Positions 8,196 to 15,847 of a stretch of DNA of 48,993 bases are shown one piece after another (position 1 is the first letter of the stretch; each line of letters starts with the position of its first letter). Origin of the DNA: an uncultured Lachnospiraceae bacterium. GTDB lineage: Bacteria > Bacillota > Clostridia > Lachnospirales > Lachnospiraceae. The position numbers were made by a program, and so were the translations under genes. The notes under the pieces are model-generated. The model was given only the letters and a program-made list of their open reading frames with translations. It did no database searches and was not told where the DNA came from. The DNA lies in NCBI GenBank assembly GCA_902786515.1, contig CADADA010000021.1, positions 1 through 48,993 on the forward strand. Direction: 5' to 3'.

Positions 8196-8951
8196 TTATC
8201 CAATCACGTCGCTCATGTCATACATTCCCGGCTGTTTGCCCGCAAGGAATTTGGCTGCCTGAACAGCTCCCTTGCCAAATACGGCCTTGGAATATGCGTG
8301 ATGATTTATCTCTATCACTTCGTCGATTCCTGCGAAAATCACTTCGTGGTCGCCTACAATAGTTCCACCTCTTACAGCTGAGATACCTATCTCTTTCTTC
8401 GGTCTCTTCACTCTGTCAGAACTTCTGTCAAACTTGTACTCATATTCATTATCCAGTTCTGCATTTATTGAATCTGCAAGCGCCAGTGCGGTTCCGCTCG
8501 GTGCATCAACTTTCTGATTGTGATGTCTTTCAACAATCTCTATATCATATCCTGCAGGAGCAAATACCTTTGTCGCTTCTTTTAACAATTTCATGATAGT
8601 ATTTATTCCCAGTGACATATTTGCGGATTTCAGCACCGGTATCATCTGAGATGCCTTTTTTACCTTTTCAAGCTGAGCTTCTGATAATCCTGTCGTACAC
8701 AAAACGAGAGGAAGCTGCTTTGCAACACAATAGTCTAATAATGCATCCGTTCCCTTTGCCGATGAAAAATCTATCACAACATCAGCATCAACATCACATG
8801 TGTTTATATCTGTAAATACAGGATAATCATTTTTAATGTTATCTACTATGTCAAAACCGGCTACAATCTTAGTCTCCTCATCTGCAGCGACAATGCCTGT
8901 TATATTCTGTCCCATTTTTCCGTTACATCCGCTCATTATAATATTTATCAT
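8196..8951 (-). CDS. dapB: 4-hydroxy-tetrahydrodipicolinate reductase
   Basis: NAD(P)H-dependent cytoplasmic reductase, the step after DapA in lysine and diaminopimelate synthesis. 251 residues, normal length. Nucleotide-binding loop GCNGKMG (residues 8-14) and the active-site block ERHHNQKVDAPSGTA (141-155) with the catalytic His pair and substrate-binding Lys are intact. AAGGT lies 9 nt upstream of the ATG. It follows dapA by 26 nt in a two-gene unit under the lysine riboswitch. The product also feeds peptidoglycan and, through dipicolinate, spore core formation. Confidence 0.97.
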   Translation of the reverse strand: MINIIMSGCNGKMGQNITGIVAADEETKIVAGFDIVDNIKNDYPVFTDINTCDVDADVVIDFSSAKGTDALLDYCVAKQLPLVLCTTGLSEAQLEKVKKASQMIPVLKSANMSLGINTIMKLLKEATKVFAPAGYDIEIVERHHNQKVDAPSGTALALADSINAELDNEYEYKFDRSSDRVKRPKKEIGISAVRGGTIVGDHEVIFAGIDEVIEINHHAYSKAVFGKGAVQAAKFLAGKQPGMYDMSDVIG

Positions 8952-8977
8952 CTGCGTGACCTTCTTTCTATACTCTG

Positions 8978-9868
8978 CTATTGCACTTTTATTCCATAAT
9001 TTTCCAATGATTTTTTAAGTCTTTCTTTGTTTGCAGGTTCCATTTCCGTAAGTGGCGCTCTTAAGCTTCCCACTTCCATTCCCATCATATTAAGTGCTGC
9101 TTTTACCGGGATTGGATTTACCTCACAGAAGAGGCTCTTAATCAAATCAATTGCCTCAAGCTGAAGTCTGCAGCTCTCCTTTACATCTCCCTCGAGATAT
9201 GAAGCAACAATGTTGTGAGTCTGTTCAGGTGCAACATTGGAAAGCACTGAAATAACACCTTTTCCTCCTAATGAAAGAAGAGGTACTATCTGATCGTCAT
9301 TTCCTGAGTAGATATCAATCTCACCCTTGCTCAGCGAGGCGAGTTCTGCAACCTGTGAAATATTTCCGCTTGCTTCTTTTATCGCAATCACATTTTTTGA
9401 GAGTTCATGAATCTTCATTACCGTTGCAGGTAATATATTGCAACCCGTACGGCTCGGTACGTTATACAGGATTACCGGTACCTTTACAGAGTCCGCAATC
9501 GCCGTAAAGTGCTTTACAAGCCCGTTCTGTGTAGACTTATTATAGTATGGCGATACCAGCAATAATCCATCCACACCATATTTTTCCGCCTCTGTTGAAA
9601 GATAGATTGCAGTCTCAGTACAATTTGAACCTGTACCTGCTACCACCGGAATCCTTCCTGCAGTTTTCTCGACTGCATACTTGATACATTCAAGATGCTC
9701 CTCATGCGAAAGTGTTGATGACTCACCTGTAGTACCACATATGATAATACAATCTGTCTTGTTTGTTATCTGAAATTCAATAAGTTCCCCAAGTTTTTCA
9801 AAATTAACTGTTCCATCCTGATTCATCGGAGTTACGATTGCCACTCCTGCACCTGTAAAAATAGACAT
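8978..9868 (-). CDS. dapA: 4-hydroxy-tetrahydrodipicolinate synthase
   Basis: Condenses pyruvate with aspartate semialdehyde at the entry to the lysine/DAP branch. Start at 9868 (MSIFTGAGV) is set by GGAGG 8 nt upstream; the longer frame to 9919 would start inside the riboswitch terminator. 296 residues. Schiff-base Lys164 in IAIKEASGN, Tyr135 in YNVPSRTG with Arg140, and the GTTGES loop (45-50) are all present. First gene of the riboswitch-controlled dapA-dapB pair. Confidence 0.97.
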   Translation of the reverse strand: MSIFTGAGVAIVTPMNQDGTVNFEKLGELIEFQITNKTDCIIICGTTGESSTLSHEEHLECIKYAVEKTAGRIPVVAGTGSNCTETAIYLSTEAEKYGVDGLLLVSPYYNKSTQNGLVKHFTAIADSVKVPVILYNVPSRTGCNILPATVMKIHELSKNVIAIKEASGNISQVAELASLSKGEIDIYSGNDDQIVPLLSLGGKGVISVLSNVAPEQTHNIVASYLEGDVKESCRLQLEAIDLIKSLFCEVNPIPVKAALNMMGMEVGSLRAPLTEMEPANKERLKKSLENYGIKVQ

Positions 9869-9910
9869 ATACAATTCCTCCATTTCGTTAAATTGATTAA
9901 AATAAAAATA

Positions 9911-9932
9911 ACCGGCCACAAAAGGCCGGTTA
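9911..9932 (-). terminator. dapA leader: Riboswitch expression-platform terminator
   Basis: Perfect 8-bp stem AACCGGCC/GGCCGGTT (arms 9911-9918 and 9925-9932, 6-nt loop), followed on the minus strand by ATTTTTATTT. It lies between the lysine aptamer and the dapA ribosome site, so it is the conditional terminator expected to form when lysine is bound. Confidence 0.93.
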
Positions 9933-9955
9933 AAAGTTTCAAAATAAAACTAAAA

Positions 9956-10121
9956 AAGCAGCCCTCCATCTCTAAAAGATGACAGTTATACAGCTCTTAA
10001 CTGTATACCCAAGATACCGGCTCCAGATACCGTTACCTTTCGGCGTGTTACCCTTTCAGTGGACTTTATCTGTGTCTGGCACATCCATCCGCTTACTGAT
10101 GCAATACGCAACCTCTACTTT
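9956..10121 (-). promoter_or_regulatory. Lysine riboswitch (L box) controlling dapA-dapB
   Basis: Minus-strand leader of about 166 nt. Closing stem P1 pairs AAAGTAG (10121-10115) with CTGCTTT (9962-9956). The conserved core blocks are recognisable in order: GTAGAGGTTGCG, GAAAGGG, GCCGAAAG, GAGCCGG followed by TTGGG, ACTGTCA and GGAGGGCT. The five-way junction layout fits the known L box. Binding of lysine should favour the terminator at 9911-9932 and shut off dapA-dapB. Confidence 0.95.
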
Positions 10122-10136
10122 ACATCACATATGGTG

Positions 10137-10165
10137 ATGATAACACTATTCGTCTGTAATGTCAA
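10137..10165 (-). promoter_or_regulatory. Promoter of the riboswitch-dapA-dapB unit
   Basis: TTGACA at 10165-10160 and an extended -10 (TGT then TATCAT) at 10142-10137, 17 bp apart. The -35 overlaps the stop codon of the corrinoid adenosyltransferase-like gene. Transcription would begin just before the P1 stem of the aptamer. Confidence 0.75.
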
Positions 10166-10653
10166 TGTTTAATTTGGGTCTCAATTTCCGATACAACATT
10201 TACGTATTCTCTAAGTTCTTCCGGTAAGTTAATCCCGGTGAGAAATACTATCTCTTCATCTGACTTTGCACTTATAACCTGTATAATGTCCTCCATTCGG
10301 ATAATTCCTTCATCTATCAGTCCAAGTGCTTCATCCAGAATCAAAACATCGCACTCACCCGTGGTAAGTACTTTCTTGGCATAATTAAGTCCATTCAGAA
10401 TATTCGTTACTTCATCATTCTTTTCCTGTTCACTTAATTCCGAGAAACTCGTGTCCTTTTTCTCAAACCTGAATAATTTAATCTGCGGTTCCAGTTGTTT
10501 GAAAAATTCAACTTCTGCCAAATCCTTCTGTTTCATAAATTGTACGATTATTACACGTTTGCCATCAATTGCAGAGAAAATTCCCTTGCCAATTGCCGCC
10601 GATGACTTTCCGTCACCTTTTCCGCAAAAAATCTGCACATAACCTTTATCCAT
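10162..10653 (-). CDS. Corrinoid adenosyltransferase-like protein (CobA/CobO/BtuR family)
   Basis: 163-residue P-loop protein resembling ATP:cob(I)alamin adenosyltransferases, which add the adenosyl group in coenzyme B12 synthesis or salvage. The loop is CGKGDGKSSAA (residues 10-20), in place of the commoner GNGKGKTTAA form. ILDEALGLIDEG (about 106-117) matches the family's Walker B-like LDE segment. The N-terminal arm found in CobO is missing, giving a short version. No other cobalamin gene is near. Start is supported by GGAG about 8 nt upstream; it stands 89 nt behind the SSB-like gene. Confidence 0.8.
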   Translation of the reverse strand: MDKGYVQIFCGKGDGKSSAAIGKGIFSAIDGKRVIIVQFMKQKDLAEVEFFKQLEPQIKLFRFEKKDTSFSELSEQEKNDEVTNILNGLNYAKKVLTTGECDVLILDEALGLIDEGIIRMEDIIQVISAKSDEEIVFLTGINLPEELREYVNVVSEIETQIKH

Positions 10654-10742
10654 TGTAACCTGCTCCTTGTTAATCAGTTTAAGTTATAGTAATGAATGAA
10701 ATACATCATACCAAAAAAATTATAAAAAAGCAATATCTTTAA

Positions 10743-11369
10743 CTAATCCACATATTCCAGCTTACTTACTGATACCTCATATGCCGTATGTTTCTCTGTC
10801 TCTTCTTCACTGATTTTCTTTACATAATCCCTGCTCTGGACTCTTCCCCATATCTGGATTCTTCCTCCAACTTCAAATGAAGATGCAAATCTTGCATTTC
10901 TTCCCCAGGCTATACAAGGAATGTAATCTGATTTTCCATAAGGTCTGTTCACTGCTATCAGCAAATCTGATATCTCTCTTCCAAGCGGTGTCTTTCTGTA
11001 TACCGGAGTCTTGCATATAAATCCATCCAGAAAAATCTGATTTGTCCTGCCCGAATCTGAATTTTCTTCGATAAGCTGCCACTCTCTTACAAAAATTGAT
11101 AGCACTAATTTGTTCTTTGTTCCCTCATGTCTGTTGTATGAGCGGAACTGACCTGATGCCTCGACCAATTTACCTCTCAAATCTTTTGTAACATCAACCA
11201 GTCTCTCGGATACCATCAAAGGAATGGTGTCAAACATATCACTCAGACGGCTGACCGCCACGTCCGTAATATAAAACCCTTCTCCAAACACCTCATGACT
11301 GAATCTGAATTCAGACACAATCTCTCCAATAATGCTTACCCTGTTGTTTTCAATCACCTTATCTACCAT
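10743..11369 (-). CDS. SSB-like protein with two OB folds
   Basis: 208 residues from the ATG at 11369 (MVDKVIENN), which has GGGAG 8 nt upstream; the longer frame would use a TTG that overlaps the ribosome site. Two tandem OB-fold halves are visible: ~5-95 (NRVSIIGEIVSEFRF...) and ~112-206 (FLDGFICKTPVYRKTPLGRE, then IPCIAWGRNA and WGRVQSRDY), each resembling the single OB of bacterial SSB. The acidic C-terminal tip of housekeeping SSB is missing, the protein ending LEYVD. It is probably an accessory ssDNA-binding or primosome-like protein, a type common in Clostridia, rather than the main SSB. Confidence 0.75.
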   Translation of the reverse strand: MVDKVIENNRVSIIGEIVSEFRFSHEVFGEGFYITDVAVSRLSDMFDTIPLMVSERLVDVTKDLRGKLVEASGQFRSYNRHEGTKNKLVLSIFVREWQLIEENSDSGRTNQIFLDGFICKTPVYRKTPLGREISDLLIAVNRPYGKSDYIPCIAWGRNARFASSFEVGGRIQIWGRVQSRDYVKKISEEETEKHTAYEVSVSKLEYVD

Positions 11370-11725
11370 TTGTATTTCTCCCTTCAAATTTGTTTGTTTC
11401 TTAGATAGACTTATCTATAATTAATGTTTACGTTCTATTTTTTGAAAATAGAACTACATTACCAGCCAATTTTACATTATTTTTTTATATTTTAAAAGTG
11501 TTTATTTATATTTTTTTCTTTGATTTTATACAATATTGATGATACAATGTAAAAAATTGTCGACATATTATTAGATTTGACAAAAATTTTCATTTATTTC
11601 GCAAAAATTTTCATTAACACTTGAATTTTATATGAAGTATGGTAAACTTTACAATGTTTTGGTGCACGTGTGCTGCGTTGCATCATATTCATTTTATTTT
11701 ATGCAGCACAGAAATGAGGATTATT
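11370..11725. other. Divergent intergenic region between SSB-like gene and typA
   Basis: 356 bp with no gene, very AT-rich. It contains an inverted pair TAGATA/TATCTA near 11402-11417 close to the SSB-like start, and a perfect 10-bp palindrome GTTCTATTTT/AAAATAGAAC (11432-11441 with 11445-11454, 3-nt loop) that looks operator-like. A direct repeat AAAATTTTCATT occurs twice near 11584 and 11604. The typA leader holds an 8-bp stem TGTGCTGC/GCAGCACA (11669-11676 with 11703-11710) ending 5 nt before the GAGGA ribosome site. TTAACA (11614-11619) with TATGGT (11638-11643) is a possible typA promoter. Confidence 0.6.
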
Positions 11726-13555
11726 ATGAATATCAATAGAGAAGATGTCCGCAACGTTGCAATTATTGCCCATGTTGACCACGGAAAGACAACACTGGTT
11801 GACGAACTTTTAAAACAGAGCGGCGTATTCAGGGAAAACCAGGAAGTGGCGGAACGCGTCATGGATTCAAATGATATAGAGCGTGAACGTGGAATAACTA
11901 TTCTTTCTAAAAATACAGCCGTATATTACAAGGATACCAAGATTAATATTATAGATACTCCGGGGCATGCTGATTTCGGTGGCGAAGTTGAGCGTGTTCT
12001 TAAGATGGTTGACGGTGTTATACTCGTTGTTGATGCTTTTGAAGGTGCCATGCCACAGACAAAATTTGTGCTTAAAAAAGCATTGGAGCTTGACCTTTCG
12101 GTAATAGTCTGTATTAATAAAATCGACCGTCCGGAAGCCAGGCCTACAGAAGTTATCGATGAAATACTTGAGCTCTTCATAGAGCTTGATGCATCAGATG
12201 AACAGCTCGACTGTCCATTTGTATTTGCATCAGCAAAATCCGGACATGCAATTCTGGAGCTTGATGATTCTCCTGAAAACATGATTCCTTTATTTGAAAC
12301 TATTATTAACCATATTCCTGCTCCTACAGGTGATCCGGATGCTGATACGCAGATTCTTATCAGCACAATCGACTATAACGAATATGTCGGCAGGATTGGT
12401 ATCGGTAAGGTAGATAACGGTAAAATCAAGGTGAATCAGGAAGCTGTGCTTGTAAATGCACATGAACCTGACAAAAAGAAAAAGGTTAAAATCAGCAAAC
12501 TTTATGAATTTGACGGACTTGACAAAGTTGAGGTCAATGAAGCATCTGTAGGTTCCATTGTTGCAATTTCAGGAATTGCGGATATCCATATAGGAGATAC
12601 TGTATGCTCTCCTGAAAATCCGGTTGCTATTCCTTTCCAGAAGATTTCAGAGCCTACAATCTCAATGCAGTTTATGGTAAATGACAGTCCTTTAGCCGGT
12701 CAGGAAGGTAAATTTGTGACTTCAAGACATATCAGAGACCGCCTGATGAGAGAGTTAAATACCGACGTGAGTCTGAGAGTAGAAGAAACAGAAAATGCTG
12801 ACAGTTTCAAAGTTTCAGGCCGTGGCGAGCTTCACCTTTCCGTATTGATAGAAAATATGAGACGTGAAGGTTTTGAGTTTGCCGTAAGTAAAGCCGAAGT
12901 TCTTTATAAAGAGGATGAAAACGGCAAAAAACTTGAGCCTATGGAACTTGCTTATATAGATGTTCCTGAAGAATTTTCGGGAACCGTTATTGAGAAGTTA
13001 AGTGCCCGCAAAGGTGAACTCCTGAATATGACTGCTTCTAACGGCGGATATACAAGACTTGAATTCTCAATTCCTTCAAGAGGACTTATCGGTTACAGAG
13101 GAGAATTCATGACAAGTACTAAAGGAAATGGTATAATAAATACTATATTTAACGGTTATGGTCCTTACAAGGGTGATATACAGTACCGTAAACAGGGCTC
13201 ATTGATTGCATTTGAAGCCGGTGAAGCTATCACTTACGGTCTGTTTAATGCTCAGGAAAGAGGTACTCTGTTCATCGGTCCGGGTGAAAAGGTTTATTCC
13301 GGAATGGTTGTCGGACAAAACGGAAAGACTGACGATGTTGAGGTAAATGTTTGTAAGACAAAGCATCTTACCAACACCCGTTCTTCCGGCTCTGATGAAG
13401 CTTTAAAACTTGTACCGAAACGAATTTTAAGCCTTGAGCAGTGTCTTGAATTTATCGATACTGATGAGTTATTGGAAGTCACACCTGAAAATCTGAGAAT
13501 CAGAAAGAAGATTCTTGATCCGACTTTAAGAAAGCGTTCGAAATTTAACAAATAG
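11726..13555 (+). CDS. typA: Ribosome-associated GTPase TypA/BipA
   Basis: Translational GTPase of the EF-G/LepA class that binds the ribosome and assists large-subunit assembly and stress adaptation. Start ATG at 11726 (MNINREDVRN) has GAGGA 5 nt upstream; the in-frame ATG at 11639 would add 29 residues unlike the family. 609 residues. G1 HVDHGKTT (16-23), switch I RGITI, G3 DTPGHADFGGE and G4 NKIDRP are all intact, followed by domain II, the EF-G-like domains and the TypA-specific C-terminus with GYRGEF and TNTRSSGSDE. It precedes the PAP2 gene by 32 nt, probably one transcript. Confidence 0.97.
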   Translation: MNINREDVRNVAIIAHVDHGKTTLVDELLKQSGVFRENQEVAERVMDSNDIERERGITILSKNTAVYYKDTKINIIDTPGHADFGGEVERVLKMVDGVILVVDAFEGAMPQTKFVLKKALELDLSVIVCINKIDRPEARPTEVIDEILELFIELDASDEQLDCPFVFASAKSGHAILELDDSPENMIPLFETIINHIPAPTGDPDADTQILISTIDYNEYVGRIGIGKVDNGKIKVNQEAVLVNAHEPDKKKKVKISKLYEFDGLDKVEVNEASVGSIVAISGIADIHIGDTVCSPENPVAIPFQKISEPTISMQFMVNDSPLAGQEGKFVTSRHIRDRLMRELNTDVSLRVEETENADSFKVSGRGELHLSVLIENMRREGFEFAVSKAEVLYKEDENGKKLEPMELAYIDVPEEFSGTVIEKLSARKGELLNMTASNGGYTRLEFSIPSRGLIGYRGEFMTSTKGNGIINTIFNGYGPYKGDIQYRKQGSLIAFEAGEAITYGLFNAQERGTLFIGPGEKVYSGMVVGQNGKTDDVEVNVCKTKHLTNTRSSGSDEALKLVPKRILSLEQCLEFIDTDELLEVTPENLRIRKKILDPTLRKRSKFNK

Positions 13556-13587
13556 TTTTTTATTTGTATTGCAGGGAGGTTTTGCCT

Positions 13588-14508
13588 ATGGATATACAGT
13601 TTTTGGAACTTTTAACAGAGATTCGTAATCCTGTTCTTACAGCCGCGAACATGGTTATTACAACGCTGGGAGGGGGAACGTTATATATTGCCCTCCTCTG
13701 CCTTATATATTGGTGTGTTGATAAAAAATTTGCCTACCGGCTGGGAATTATCTATATTCTCTCCGGTATGGCTGTTCATTCATTAAAAATAATTTTCAGA
13801 GTTCCCAGACCATGGGTGAGAGATCCTTCATTTAATGTCGTGAAAGCTGCAAAAGCAGGGGCAGGCGGATATTCATTTCCCAGCGGTCACACTCAAAATA
13901 CAACGGCTTTTTTATCTACAATAGCGTACAAATGTAAGAAACCTGTATTAAAAGTGCTTTGCTATATTGGCATTTTTCTTGTTATGTTTTCAAGAATGTA
14001 TCTGGGTGTTCACACACCAACTGATGTAGGAGTGGCATTTTTGCTTACTCTGATAATATCGCTGTATGTAAATCATTACGGTGAGAATTATTCAATAGAT
14101 GTTAAGACTATACACAAAATCAACTTTTTTATGGTTTTGCTGTCGGTTGCGGTTACTGCACTTGCCATTTATCTGTACGTAACCGTACCTGAACTTCCGG
14201 CATCTAAATTGATTGGAACCGTTAAATATACTGGTGCAGCCGTGGGCTTTATCATCGGTCTTTGTGTTGAAAAGAAGTACATAAGATTTAATGAAAAAGC
14301 TACAACATTTCCAAAGCAGATATTGAAGTTCACCATAGGAATTATAGTTTCGCTGGCATTGCATAAGGGACTTTCATTTATAATTAAAACATTTTTTGCT
14401 ACGATACTCCCGCTATACTTCATTGAATACGCATTGGTATTTGTTTTTGTCATCTGTGTTTATCCTATATTTATTAAAAAATTTTTCACTGATGAATTTT
14501 ATCTTTGA
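13588..14508 (+). CDS. PAP2-family membrane phosphatase
   Basis: Integral membrane lipid phosphatase, likely acting on undecaprenyl pyrophosphate or phosphatidic acid type substrates at the outer face. Start at 13588 (MDIQFLELL) is set by GGGAGG about 9 nt upstream. 306 residues. The three PAP2 motifs are complete: K67...RP75 (KIIFRVPRP), PSGH (98-101), and SRMYLGVHTPTD (135-146) with the catalytic His142 and Asp146. Eight or so hydrophobic segments are present, with extra ones after the catalytic core. It is probably cotranscribed with typA. Confidence 0.92.
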   Translation: MDIQFLELLTEIRNPVLTAANMVITTLGGGTLYIALLCLIYWCVDKKFAYRLGIIYILSGMAVHSLKIIFRVPRPWVRDPSFNVVKAAKAGAGGYSFPSGHTQNTTAFLSTIAYKCKKPVLKVLCYIGIFLVMFSRMYLGVHTPTDVGVAFLLTLIISLYVNHYGENYSIDVKTIHKINFFMVLLSVAVTALAIYLYVTVPELPASKLIGTVKYTGAAVGFIIGLCVEKKYIRFNEKATTFPKQILKFTIGIIVSLALHKGLSFIIKTFFATILPLYFIEYALVFVFVICVYPIFIKKFFTDEFYL

Positions 14509-15074
14509 GAATCGTAAATACAAAAAACTTCAATCCTAAAGGATATTTTGTTCCTTTTCGAATAATAAATAACAGACACGTTACACAGCGAAATCCGCGG
14601 GGGCGGCTTTTTTACGTATGATTTTCTGATAATTTCAAAATGATACGTAGGTTTCTGCTGTTTACTACGTATCATTTTATGAAAACTTCAAAATGATACG
14701 TAGGTTTCTGCTGTTTACTACGTATCATTTTATAATAACTTCAAAATGATACGTAGGTTTCTGTTGTTTACTACGTATCATTTTATAAAAACTTCAAAAC
14801 GATACGTAGGTTTCTGTTGTTTACTACGTATCATTTTATAAAAACTTCAAAACGATACGTAGGTTTCTGTTGTTTACTACGTATCATTTTATAAAAACAC
14901 GAAAATTATACGTAACATAGATTATCCCTACGTATCTATCATAGAAAAATTGATAATAGTACGTAAAACCACTGTCGCAGATGTATGAATACTCATAGTC
15001 AACCAAGTTTATCAGTTACTTATTATTCGATGTATTAGTATAGTCGTTTTTTAATACACCCACCTTATATTTGT
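14509..15074. other. Gene-free region holding the 53-bp palindrome array
   Basis: 566 bp between convergent genes. There is no ORF of note. The first 120 bp contain a GC-rich patch CCGCGGGGGCGGC followed by TTTTTT (about 14595-14613), a possible weak terminator for the PAP2 gene. Then come the tandem repeats (14635-14899), a decayed copy, and about 130 bp of unstructured AT-rich sequence up to the YigZ-family stop. Confidence 0.7.
14635..14899. repeat. Five tandem 53-bp palindromic repeats (TACGTA family)
   Basis: Units begin at 14635, 14688, 14741, 14794 and 14847, exactly 53 bp apart. Each carries a near-perfect 12-bp inverted repeat, AATGATACGTAG paired with CTACGTATCATT around a 14-nt loop (GTTTCTG[C/T]TGTTTA). 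The last two copies have AACGATACGTAG on the left arm. A decayed sixth copy with TATACGTA and TACGTATC spans about 14900-14945. There are no unique spacers. The stem flanked by A and T runs could act as a bidirectional terminator between the convergent genes. Confidence 0.93.
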
Positions 15075-15722
15075 CTATAATTCCATCACCTGTCCCGACT
15101 CGCATACCACATAAAAAACTTCATCCAGTTCATTGATTTCCACAGAAGCTGAAGCGGCTTCATTTACCTCTTCACAAAACTTACCATAATATTCCACAGG
15201 TACCAGATAACACATTTTCACCTTGTCTTCATAAGATGATTCCAGCTCATGAACTCCCATTGTCGCACAGATATATTGAAGTTTCCCGACAAGTGTATAT
15301 GGGAGTATCATTTCAACTTTTTTCCCGCGCATCTTCTCTGCAATCTCACTTTTTTCAACTGCATCCGCAGCAGCATTCCTATATGCCCTGACAAGTCCTC
15401 CTGTTCCTAAAAGAACACCTCCAAAATATCTGGTAACAACAATTAACACGTTACGAAGTCCTGAACCTTCCAGAACATCAAGAATTGGTTTTCCTGCTGT
15501 GCCACCAGGTTCTCCGTCATCACTGAATCTTTGTATTTCATTTTTTTCTCCCAATACATATGCGTAACAGTTGTGTCTGGCATCCCAGTATTCCTTTTTT
15601 AGGCCTGCAATATACTCGTTCGCCTCTTCCTCAGAATTAATATTTGTTATATGTGCAATAAATCTGGATTTTTTTTCTTCGTATTCCCCCACTGCACTAT
15701 TTAATAAATACATATCAGTCAT
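15075..15722 (-). CDS. YigZ/IMPACT-family protein
   Basis: 215-residue cytoplasmic protein of the UPF0029 (YigZ, IMPACT) family, proposed in other organisms to act on translation or protein turnover; the biochemical role is unsettled. The conserved block RFSDDGEPGGTAGKPIL (about residues 65-81) and VTRYFGGVLLGTGGLVRAY (96-114) are intact, and the C-terminal ferredoxin-like DUF1949 domain is present. The start is supported by GGAGG 4 nt upstream. It is convergent with the PAP2 gene across the repeat array and divergent from the penicillin-binding protein. Confidence 0.92.
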   Translation of the reverse strand: MTDMYLLNSAVGEYEEKKSRFIAHITNINSEEEANEYIAGLKKEYWDARHNCYAYVLGEKNEIQRFSDDGEPGGTAGKPILDVLEGSGLRNVLIVVTRYFGGVLLGTGGLVRAYRNAAADAVEKSEIAEKMRGKKVEMILPYTLVGKLQYICATMGVHELESSYEDKVKMCYLVPVEYYGKFCEEVNEAASASVEINELDEVFYVVCESGQVMEL

Positions 15723-15847
15723 TTTTCCTCCGATTACGTATAATTTTTTACTTTTTGTCTATCTTATAGATTGTAACATAATTTTAACTTTATTTACCAT
15801 AGTATTTTTGTTATAATTTTTTTATCATTTGAAAGAAGGGAATTCTA

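Noticed and set aside
9869..9919. Longer DapA start
   Set aside because: It would begin inside the riboswitch terminator; GGAGG supports the ATG at 9868.
11432..11454. LexA box near the SSB-like gene
   Set aside because: The palindrome reads GTTC...GAAC outward with a 15-nt gap, not the Firmicute GAAC...GTTC layout.
11639..11725. 29-residue N-terminal extension of TypA
   Set aside because: It has no ribosome site, contains the leader hairpin, and the family starts at MNINREDV-like sequence.
14635..14945. CRISPR array
   Set aside because: The whole 53-bp period is conserved with no unique spacers, each unit is itself palindromic, and no cas gene is near.
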